Below, one piece after another: positions 25,101-37,100 of a DNA stretch of 64,000 bases. The notes under the pieces were generated by a model that searched no databases, was not told the DNA's origin, and saw nothing but the letters and a program-made list of their open reading frames with translations. Origin of the DNA: Malurus cyaneus samueli (Eukaryota; Chordata; Aves; Passeriformes; Maluridae); NCBI GenBank assembly GCA_009741485.1, contig CM019216.1:50297792-50361791 (forward strand), written 5' to 3'. A program made the position numbers and the translations under genes. The stretch's first letter is position 1. Every line of letters begins with the position of its first letter.

Positions 25101-28100
25101 GCATACACATGGCTCATTATCATAGTATGACAAAGGACTGGCAGATCCTGGTTTTCTGATACTCATTTCCAAATGTTCTTTTAGAATTCAGTTGTGTGTG
25201 ACTCAGCAGTCTTTTGGCAATGTTTTCTAGATGCCTTGTGATTTCTTCTTTATTTTGTAACACTCCAAGAAGGAATAGCTAACGGTTCGTCCCTTCCTGC
25301 GCCTGTGCCCAACACATGAAAGGGTATATTCAACACTGCTTTCACAGTTTCTCTGGTTGCCTTCACAGTTGCACGATCTCCCAAGTCACCCACACGGAAT
25401 GAATACCACATGTTACTGTGTAAGGCGGGTCTCCAGCGACATAACCAGCAGCAGCTGCAACGGCGAAGCAGCGCGGATAAAACCAAGAGCAGAGATCTTA
25501 ACGCGTCTCCACAGCAGAGAGTGCTGTACCAGATGAGGGGAGCTATAATTAAATTAACACTGGTCCTGCCTTTTACCCATTGCTCAGTGGTGCATCATTC
25601 CCCCAGACTGCACAGTGAGTGCATCCCTGCTCTCCTCCACCTCCTAGAGGAGCTCCTACGTTCTGGCAGTGCAGAAAGCCCAAACTTTCTCACATTTGTC
25701 ACTTGTGATAAACTTCTTCCTGTCATGCTTTAGACGACATGCTCTGGCAAGTCTTCTCAGAAGATTCCTAATGCATCAGGCCATACATAAAACAAGAGAG
25801 GAAGGAGGTACCTGTACAACATAGTTTTATCACACTATTTGAATATTCAACAGGGCTGTTCTCATGCATCCTGCTGGGATTCCAACTGAATTGCTGTTTC
25901 AAATACGTTTCATCCAGATCAACTCAGGAGACACCGCCAAACAAAAGTTCATTGATGAAATTAAAAAAACTCCCACCTTGCTGACTACTTTCTTCCATAC
26001 TAAAGATTAAGAATTGGAATAAATGAGTGGCAAATTGTATAGCCATTTAAAACATCAAGTAGTGAGAGCAGTGTATCTACCTAAAGAAAGACACATATTA
26101 AAAACAAGGCTTAAATTCAAAACACCATATGTCACAATGTTCAAAAAGCAATGAGAATCACTCTTTTCCTAGGAAAGTAAGCCAAAATATAACTGCAAAC
26201 CAATTAAAATTCATTACTTAAATCAGGAGTTTGTCTGCTCACCTAAGTAACAATTGAATTTTAGTAGCTTACATTACCTAAATTAGCAAATGAAATTGTT
26301 CAAATTATGTAGTTTAAATATTTAATACTAACCACACTACTTAGTCACAGTATCATGAAAAACACTGATTACTGCCCCAAAGATGGTCCTTTTTCTCTGC
26401 CACCTAATCAAGAGATACAATTTAAACAATGGAAGGCTATGAAGTGTTATGTCTGTTTTGAAGCAAATCCTGTGGTTCAATGTAGAAAGTGGTTTGGATC
26501 CTCGCACCTGAGTATTCCTGGGTAAGTAAAACCACATAAGACTTCAGACAGCTCAGGAGCACAAGCAGAAACCCTCCTGGCTCCAATCACTCTCCAGTAA
26601 ATGAAACAACCTCGTGGACCTCTTTGCTGCCAGCACCATCTGAAAGCATTCTGGCCAGTTTTAACCTGACACTCAGTATTGCAAAATCAACAGCACTGTG
26701 CAGCAGGCCAAAGCACCAGCCCCCTCCTCCAACCAACCTAACAGCACTGAAAGGCAGATCACAGCTGGGAGAATCAATGCTGTCCATGGTTTTTAAGAGT
26801 ATTTGTTAGTCTCTCTGTCCATGGGAATTCTCTGACCTTGAGTTCAGCTCAGCTGGTTGGAGCATAGTGCTAATAGTGCCAAGGTTGATGGTTTGATCCT
26901 CACACAGATCATTAATTTAAAAGTTGGACTTGATGGTCCTTGTGGTCCCTTCCAACTCAGAATATTCTGGTTATGTGAAAGCCCCTCTTAGAATGAGCCA
27001 TTGCTCTGCCTGCAGACAAGGAGAATGGCCTTTGCAGTCCTGTGTTGACTGGGGAGTTAATGCATGTGGGTTTTCACTCTGGATTCATTTTCAATGAGCC
27101 ATTCTCTTTGAGTCACAGCTGCTGTCTTCTGTCTTGGTGACCAGTTGGGCAGGAGCACATTTCCACAAGAACTTGCTGATCTCAAGGGACCACAGATGAC
27201 CAGCAGTGCCAACTATTCTGCTCTAACTTTTCCTCTTATAAACGCATAAAAGACCCTAAACAATATCAATTATCATCTGCTGTATTCCCTGGAGAACTGC
27301 TTATCTTTGCTGTGGTTTTCTTTTGAAGCAAACACTATTTATAAACTGATACTGTCATATGCATTTTCTGTATAGCCCTTGTATAACTCCTAGCTACTAT
27401 CAGGAAGTGAAAATGTGCTTTCATTGGATGTGTAAGCTATTAAAATAGTTGTTACATGAAAGATGTTATATGCACATTAGCAAAATTATGCCCATCTTTT
27501 CTCAGGAGAACTCATATTGTTGGTACTCAATTTGTTTCTCAGTAAAGAGGCATTTATTTCATAGGTATCAATTCTTTCAGCAGAAACAGAAAGAATAGTA
27601 CTCACTCTGCACATCTTGGAAAGCTTTGAGATATTCTACCGTGAGGAGTGGCTGAGGCAGCTCACGGATGAAGAGTTTTAAAAGACTTGCTGCATCATGT
27701 TGCTTTACATTTTCCCAGTTGAAAGTCCCTTCATAAAATTTTGCTTCCAGTTCTTGGCAAAGACCCTGAAAGGCAGTAGATACAGAGAGCACCAGTAATA
27801 TTTGGCTGCTGGAAGTCGTGCAAGCGTTACACACACAGCAATATTTTCCACAAAGAAGGGGGGAGGAAAAGCACATCTGAAATATCACTTAATTCCAGCT
27901 GCTGCTGGTCTTTAGCTACAAAAAAGATAAATTTGGAATCCAAAGTACTGCAAGCAAGCACACAGTAATAGGCAGCAGTCAAATAATATGGGAAGAAATC
28001 CCATGGGCCTGAGTCAGGGCCATTTGGAATACACAGTAAGAAAGAGATACCATACTCAGGAACATAAGGGTCATGACTTCCCCTCCATCCAAATATTAAG

Positions 28101-31100
28101 ACTTGTCTGATATACAGAGCAATTCTGAAACTACTACCCAAGGGTGTTGCTGCAACGCATACATGGCCATTTCCATAAACAAATAAGGCAATTATGTGTG
28201 TTGACACACAGCTTCTTATCAAAATATACACTAAGGTGAGGCTGGTTCTCTTTTGAAAACACAGGGAATGATTTGTCCAGCCAAATAGCTGAATGTCTTG
28301 TCATCCTCAGGGAATTCCATGTTACTGGGCACACACACAGCTTTGCCCAGCACTGAGTCAAATACGTCCTGTGTGGAAGGGGACTGTCCTGCAAATCATA
28401 AGGTTCTGCAGGAGTGAACAGCACTGACAGTCTCAGTGGAAGGCTGAAACTCTGGGGTTGGGAAAGGGTGGGATACTGTTGGCAGCAGACATTACCGTGC
28501 TACACCTGCCCTGCTCCCATGGCAGTGCCACTACTGGGCTGTCACAGATGCACAAATGGGAGCACACTGAAAGGGCCAAGTCCTCAGTTTGCTGCTAAGC
28601 ATCAATCCTGATCTCACACCCACTTCATTTATTTCCTAGTCTGGCAGAGTGAGAAGTAACCTCACTCTGGCGCCCTGAGGCTCTTCTCACCGGTCCCTTC
28701 CTTCTTCTACTTCATTTATTCTGGACAGAAAAAGAGCACAGAGACACTGACTTGTTTTGTAAAATATGTGCTGTGCAAAAATATGGCCATAATTATTTAT
28801 CTGGACAAGAAGGGCACATTGAAGAGAGGCTATTAGACGCATTTTCAAGATACCATTCTCATTAAATTTAACTTTGCCCAAATGGAAAATGGATCTGTTT
28901 CCAAAGAAAATGTGGACACTTAGTTTGATATAAAAGCTGGGTGTTCTCAACTGTCCTCCAGAGAGATCTTGTCTCCACTGACAATACTGGAGGTTCAAAG
29001 CTGCAACAGTCATAAAACTCAGATGTCTAACGTCAAGGGGATATAATTTCCTGATCAGCAAAAATAGCAAGCTTTAGAAACAGAGATGAAAATTCTCCCC
29101 CTGAGGCTTATCACCTTCTCCATCCACATTCAAACCAAATCTTTGCAGCAAGTACAATATTAAACATATAGATACAATTCTTTTATATGAGAGGCAAAGG
29201 CAGAAATTTCAACTGTGTCCTCGTGCTCCAATATTTACATTTTAAAATACATGTATTTGACTATGGGGTATATTTAATGATTTTTTAATAATAACAACTC
29301 TAAAATCTGTAGAATATGACAGCAAAGTATTTTTCTGTGTATTTTTATTAAACTATATAATGAGGAAAATACTTTTTAATTCCAGTTTATGAAAATTAAG
29401 GGAAAACTTCAGTCCTCTAGTGTGATAAATTCTCCAGGTTTTAAAAAAAAATTAGTTTTGAACAGGAACTTAAAATATTTGCTAATAAAACTATTGCTTA
29501 TTTTAAAGTAGTTCCTGCAAGAAGAGAGGTAAAAAATAAATGAAAGACAACAGTAAATGAGCCACTGCATGGGAAATTGTATTAAGCCAATAAAATCAAA
29601 GAGCAAACAAATAAACAAAATCACTAAGAAATCATTCCAGTTTGCAGAACTGATGAGAAGTTCAAAATAAAGAAAGGAGGAAAATTGAAAAAAAAAAATC
29701 AGTATCTTAGTTACTGGTAAATAAACACAACCAATTTCCGTAATATTCCCTTTTAGTTGTTTCTAATGAACCAGCAGCTGGACCAAGTTCCACACAACAG
29801 AGGCTGGCAGACGTCTTCAGACAGCTGAATCCACTTAAATGGTCCTTTCTGTTTAGAATTTAGGGCCAGTTCAGACCATCTTTTGAACACATTGAGTCTT
29901 GGCATGAACCATGCTGTGTATTTAGCTCCCTGCACTAAGGCGAGCGCTGGGAAGAGCCTGCGTGTAATTGGCACTCGCCCTGCGAAGTGTCGCAGCGCAG
30001 ACGCGCCTAACAAGATCTGCTCATAAAAATAAACGTGAGAGGTTCTTCAGTGCACGCTGCCTGCCTTGCCCTGCAACACAGGTTAAGTCTAGCTATTAAA
30101 AAAGGCTCACAATGCCAGAGGAAAGCTTCCTCCTGGGGTAGAAAGACTGTATATGAACTGTTCGGATGATTAAGCTGGTTCGGGGAAAAAGCAAAAGGCT
30201 GGAAAGCTCCTGCCAAGAATTAATGAGATTTTGGCACAACTGAATTTGAAATGTAGCTTTGACTCTCCTTCGAACTTGAACTCCAGTCTTCCCCCCAGAA
30301 CTACACTGGGTAAAATCATCATGTCTCTGGCTAATATAATTCAGTTTTCTTTGTAAAGATATTTTGCTTTCTGTTTTTCAAGATTTTCATAACAGTGGGA
30401 TGCTAAAATACATTTGTATGACAAAATAAAATCAACAAACACAGACACGTTTTGGGGTGTTAATAACCCGTGCAATGTTTTACCTTCACTCTTGTCGCAA
30501 CTCCTGGTATTCGAAGCAGTCCTTCTGTATCCAGAGTTGTCTCTTCTATCTGGGCAATCAGCTGTCAAACACAAACCAAACTGGCATGAACAAAGATGCC
30601 AATTAAAAATTACTGGCACTCAGTTCTCGTATATTGGAGCCTTTATGCTTGTATCTCTCTCTCTGTGCATATGTATTTGTGCACACACATACGCAACAAG
30701 CAGGGCTCAAAGACGGCTTGCAAATGGATTACAGTTGTTGCAGAAGAAAACTTCAATGTGGTTCTTTCCTTTTCTTATGAATAGTATTATAGAAGAGTTT
30801 GTCTCTTTTATTAAAAAAAAATTACGGTTTTCACCTCCTTCAAGATTCCCCTGAAGAGCAAAGAATTCTTTCCAGAAATTACCAAGGCTTCAAAATGATA
30901 TCCCAATTACTACCCTTGTTAAAATTCTCATAAATACGCTAGAGAAGAACTAAGAACTTCTAGGCTTTAAAGAAACCTCTGATTTGCAAATTCTGACAGT
31001 CTCCTAACAAACTCAAAGTTTGCAACCCTTCACATGGATAAATTTGCATGTACTGAAAACCCATATGACAATCTTTTTTTCTCTAAAAGATATGCCTAGA

Positions 31101-34100
31101 AGTATTCACTGAATCAATTCACGGAAGGATGGATTTAAGAGTACTCAAAAGAAATCTGTAAACGCCAAAAGCTGATGACATAATTTCAGCACAAACAGTT
31201 CCCACGATGTTTAACTAGGGCAGTGCCTTTGTTACATGCCTTCCTGCACCAGCTCTTGATTAGGAAAAATTGTGCAACACAGTTGCATTTTCTTCCAGTT
31301 ACAGAAATTGAAGGGAGTTTACCTATCACTGTATTAATGTAACAGATAAAGGCCATAAAAAAGATCAGACAGAAAAATTTAGAAAACAGCACTACAAGTG
31401 TCACCCGAGTGTATTTAAAAAAGTGGCCCCATCCAACTCATAGTGTACCTGGGTTACACCAGAGCAGTGGCTGCTGGGCACAAAAACGCTGTGGGCAGTT
31501 TGTGACCTGTCACCATCACCACTTCCAGGAAAGGCAAGGACTGGTGGCATGACTGGTGCCCATGTTTCTGTCACAGTCACTCACAAGTGCCCCCTGACCA
31601 CCAGCCCTCACCACCACCAGCCTCCTGCCCCCTCTTCATCTCTATCAGGACAGCTTTGCATGGCTTCATTAGCAGGCATTAGTTCCATGAGACTGGAATT
31701 ACTCAGCAGAAACTTCTGATGAAGATACATGAATTGGTATTAACGTTAGATTTTCCAGTTGGAAAACCCCTGACTAAATGATGTCACTACTTTGAATTTA
31801 AATTCCTCAATGAAATAAAGATTAAGTGTGCTTTTATTTTTAATTAAGAAGTTCTCTTGTTACTTTGCTTTGTTTCATTTCACTGATAAACAAGGTACAT
31901 TTATGAACTAACAAAAAAAAAGCAGAATGAAAAAAATTGTTCTTTCTTGCACTTTATATAAATTCCCCATTCTTGAAAAGCCTCTGCTGCAGAGAACAGG
32001 CAGAAGAAATGGGAAAGTTTTTATTTTCATATTCTCATTTGAAGTAGGACTGTATTCCAAATGATGTCTGCACCTTGCAAAACAAATGACATCTATAAGC
32101 TATTAATGTTTATACAGAACTTTCAATGTTGCTAGGATAGCAGAGTGATCAATCACTGTTTGCAATTTGATTTCTTAGTTTATAGACAGCATCCTTTACA
32201 GAAATGTGTTTTTACGATCCTGAGGAAGTAATTTCTGGCATGAATGACACTGCAGTAGTTTTCAGACCATGATGCAAAACTACTCTGAGATTTCTGTTTC
32301 TCAAAAAATAACAATCACATCCACAAACACACTGAAATAGTGGTGATAGATCACTGAACTTCTGTCAGTGTTAGGACAGGTCCACACACAGTGGTTTCTT
32401 TTCTTCTCACGAAATGAGACATTCTATGTGTGGGCAGCAAATCCAGGGTCTCCATCATTTTTCCAATTATCTCCCCCATTACCAAGACCTCTTACGAGCC
32501 AAAGCACACCCCCATGTACTAACAAGCAACAAGCCTTCTGGAAAAGCACCTGCCCTGTGAGTTTATTTTTTTAATTCAAAATAAGTCTGATACAATGCAA
32601 AGCATCACATTTACTCAGTTAGTAAGTAAAGTTGCAAAAAAATGTTACAATAGCTTGGCTGCATAGAGTGTTATACTGAAAATTGCTACAGGAAACAAAC
32701 ACAGGACAAAATGTTCTGCTGTTGTTATTTACATGTATATAAAAAGTTGACTTCTTCCTGCTTATTTACCTTTTGAAAAATCAGTGGGATCTTGGTTCCT
32801 GGGACCTTCTTCTGATCCTGTTCCAGTAAAAGTGACAGTGGGACACCGAACAAGCCAGAGTCTGAAGAATAAAGAAAAAAAAAAAAATGGAGATATCCAC
32901 ATCTTTTCCAGCACATGTAAAACTGTCATAAACCCGCATTTCTGAAGCAGTAAGTCTATTCAACACATTCAGAGATATTGACCTTTTTTTTAAATTGTTT
33001 TAATGTCTTTGTCAATCAAGTTTTACACAAAATATTCTGGTTAAGAGAATTAATCATCTCTTCCTCAGGAGTCTTCTGTTTTGATTTCAGTTTGCCAACC
33101 ACATATTCTGCAGCACAGTAAAGCAAACGGCATAAATGAACCATCTGCACAGTTCTGGTTTACAGAATGGATGTGATGATGACCCTGCCATGCAGATTCT
33201 TCACTCAACGCAAGTTTTCATAGTTAAGAGGGAAATGGCATGAGTAAAGTATCCAGAACTTGGTCACTAAAATGAGACAAATACAATTAGCACCCAGAGT
33301 TACTCTGAACACTTTTCTCTAGGAGGGTTTAGAAATAACAGCTTTTCAGCTCCAATGCTTTTGAATTATACAGTATTGGCAGTATAGCAAGATAACAAAC
33401 CCACCAAAGGTTTGGGATTTTTTTAAAAAGTGAAAATACAGCTAATTCTTGGTTAGAAAATAACTTTTACAATAGGGTTAAGGCAATTCAATTTTTTTAA
33501 AAGGAATTCAGTCACAGTTAATTTAGCCCTGATGAAAAATGAACCTTAGTTTTCATGTAAATGGGACTCTCATGTTATGGCCCAGTTGAATAGAAGTGAA
33601 TGACCATTTAAAACGCACTATGCTAAAATGACTAACCCAAAGTTTGCTGACACAGAACTTCTCTGTCAGGAGTACTGATAATTGCTGTATGTGCAATTTT
33701 TCTGGAACAGCATATAACAATACATGTAGTTAAAAAGTACTGCTTGGTACGATGCCATGCCAATACTGAACACAGAACAGAGGCAATTACTAAAAAAAAC
33801 TGTCAGCCCTTGAGGAAATATGATATACGTCAAAGAAAAATCAATTTCAGTGTCGAACCAGAAGTTCTTGTATCTCTGTCAGCATAAAAAGTCTACCTAT
33901 TCAATACAAGGGACTCATACATACAATGTCCATACCCCCAAAGCTTTATTATATTGAAGGGATTGTCAATAATAAAAGTTCCCATTGAGATGTGGTTGAA
34001 AAAAAAAACTCCAGAAGGTCAATAAAAAGGTTGGGTGCAGCATTGCCCAGAAGAATGATGTTTTCATCATCTTTACATACTCAAGCACAAAGGGGAAAGC

Positions 34101-37100
34101 GAGTAGTCCCACCACTGTATGTATCAATTGGCCAAACAACACTTCAGGGGTGAAGAGGTAAGGGTCAGACAGAGCAACATTGCAAAAGCAGATTTGCTTG
34201 GCAGAGAAAGTAGCATTATTGTGTATTTCCTACACGTTGCAATGTCTAACCTATCTTTTTTACCTTTTAAAAGAGCCTGTAATCAATTCAACATTTTATG
34301 AATGCCTGTCATTCAGATAATAATGCTGAGAGTGAAATTCAATAAACAATTAATTTTGCAAGAAGCAGGTAAAACCATGACCCAAAATGCAAGAGAAGAA
34401 AGTGCTTTGTCTCTGTTTATTAGTGACAGCATGAGCACTTCTGCAAGAACAAAATGCATTCAAGCGATCAAGGTCTTGTAGATGTTTCGTGTATGCCTTT
34501 TGCATTAAAAAAGCTATTTACGACTACTGTAAAGTGAAAAGCATATTCTGAAGAATCTATTGCACCTTGCTGTGTATCTCTCAATGCTCTCTGTTGCATT
34601 CAATTATTTAAAGTGAGCTATTGCACTGTCACATTCACTGAACCTTGACAACAGAGCTTTGGCCAAAGCAGGCTTGTGATTAACTGGTAACACATTTCAA
34701 GCTCTTGTAAAGCATTTAGCAGAAGCCAAAAATACAAAAACCAAACAAAGCACTGAAAACCTCTAGCATCCTGAAGCTGGTTTCCATTTTTTTTGTGCTC
34801 CCAAGAAAAGCACTGTAATTACACATATACTCCAATGGCTTGCAGAGGAAAATGAAGTGCTGCAGCTGTCTCTGCCTCCCTGCAACAGTTTAAATCTTCC
34901 ACTTTATATGATGCCTGAACTGCCTTACAGCCTAAGCCAACACTGGATGGGAAGGCCTATATGACACAAGAAAGGCTGTGCCAGACAGACTAGGAGACAA
35001 GTGGCAAAGGTTCCCAGTATCTCCCACCCAGAGCAACAAAAACAAAAAGTCAGGTAGACTAACAGAATAATTTAGATTGAAGGTCTTTAAAAAGACCTTT
35101 AAGATTTTTTAGTCCAACAGTGAAAGTAGACCAGCACCCACCTTCGGGAAATCAGGAAAATACCCACAAAGAGCATATGCACATGCTCTTTGGGAGTAAA
35201 TCAACATACACAAACTTCTGTGAAGCAATTCTTGTTACATAGCATGCTACTAAGATTGTTTCCCCTCACTCCTTTATCTGCTCAGTGACTGTCTTGAGTT
35301 TTAACTATAGACAAAAATCTGGAGATATTTTGCCACTGAGCTTGTTTAAAACATTCCTTGAGTTAAGGTGTAAAATTAAACATTGCTCAGGACCTACATT
35401 ACTGTTTATACATTATATATAAATTTTCTGCTGGAAAATCATAAAGAACGGGGTGCATTTGTTAGATTAAACAGATTCGATTGGTTTGGAATACGAAACA
35501 TCAACTTACCTTTGGTTTTCATTTTTACAGCTTTTTGCTGCTTGAATTCTGTCCCAAGTATGTCATAGAGGGCAGTTAATTCAATCAGTGCTAAAGAATA
35601 GACTTTCTTCATGTCCTGAGGAGCTAGGTCACCAATCTTTGTGGTACCTGTTTTGTCCTTTGGCAGTCTGAAATTCTAAAAGCAGAGATTTGCAGCATGG
35701 TGAATAATCCAAGTCATGACCAATTACTTAGCTCAAAGGCTGGCCTCCTTCAGGGTACAACCTTTCATCACGAAGCCTGCTGTTACTGACTAAATCATGG
35801 GAGAATCCCCCAAACAGGTTAAAAAGCAGAAGATCTTAAAATAATAAGAAGATTTAGGTGCCCAGTGATTTCTGGAGGTCATCTAATTCAGTTGCTGCTC
35901 AAAGCAAGGCTAAATTCAAAGTCTGATCAGGTTGCTTATTGTGCTGTTCAAATGAATTTTGAAAATTTGCCATAACCCATGCAGGAACTCGTTTCAGTGC
36001 GGAACATGGGGACTTTCTCAACTTTGCAAAACAAAATCTCCCCATTAGTCACTTGTGTCCATTAATTCTTGCCCTTTTTCTTGGCACCCCCAAGAAGAGT
36101 CTGCATTTGTCCTGCTCACAATCACCTACGTTCCACCTTCTGCATCCTTTGCCAGTTGACAGTGGTGGAAATGGCTGTCCACGAACAATCTTATGCATGT
36201 GCAATCGGGATAGAAATCCCTTTGCACTTGTACACGCAAAATATTTGGCTGCCACATAAATAATAATAAAGGGGTTTTCTTCTTGGGGATGAGGGATACT
36301 TAATTATGGCTCATTTCCACTGCACAAGATACTCAGAGGTGCAGTCAGGACCAATACAAGGTTGATAGGGTGAGGGAGAGAGCTTCTTTCTTTCAGGAAA
36401 AGTCCCTTTCCCTCACCCTTATTTGAAAGGGTAAGGGAAAGGGACTTCCCAGCTCACTGAGCTTTCTAACTTCATCTCTCACCAGCAGGTTTCTATGTAC
36501 CCATGACTCAAAACAGGAAGGTTAACAAGACTTTCTTCCACTTGAAAAGACATATTACACTCCTGAATTATTTTCTTACCCCGTACAAACCCAATAATGG
36601 CACAGATGAATTGCTGACTATGGTACCTGACTACAAGGGCACATACCAAAGCATAAACATAATTTACAAATGGTAGATATGTAGTCAGTTCCCCACCATT
36701 AGCTTTCATTGACTTGCACAAACATGTCTGTTTAAAAATAGATGCCAATGATGAAGGTGCAACCAATCAATTGTAGCTTTGAACAGGTAACTCTCTTTCC
36801 TGTCACTTTGCAGTTCCTTTTGTAACTGAAGAAGAAATCCCACAGCCATGTCTTTGAGCAATCCTTCACAAACCCAGCCAGAAGCAGAGCTAATGTATGA
36901 AATATGCACATATATATGCATATATCCAAGAGTTAGAGCATAGCCTTTAACTCTTTGTTATAGGCTGCATTAGAGAAACACGACTCAAACACTTTAGAAC
37001 CCATCTCTAAATATACATTAAAGTCTGGTTTATAATGTTTAAACTAGGATACACAGGTTAATTACTACTTGAAGAATTGCATATGTCCTTATCTAAATTA

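Larger units (their letters stand above)
25002..27605 (-). other. ARHGAP18 intron 9
   Basis: 2.6 kb. It contains a CpG-dense patch (25424-25506) and a tRNA-derived SINE (26839-26976). Confidence 0.6.

Noticed and set aside
26846..26900. Possible tRNA-Ile gene
   Set aside because: Only the 5' half with A and B boxes is recognisable; the acceptor stem and 3' end are missing and a CR1 tail follows, so it is a SINE head.
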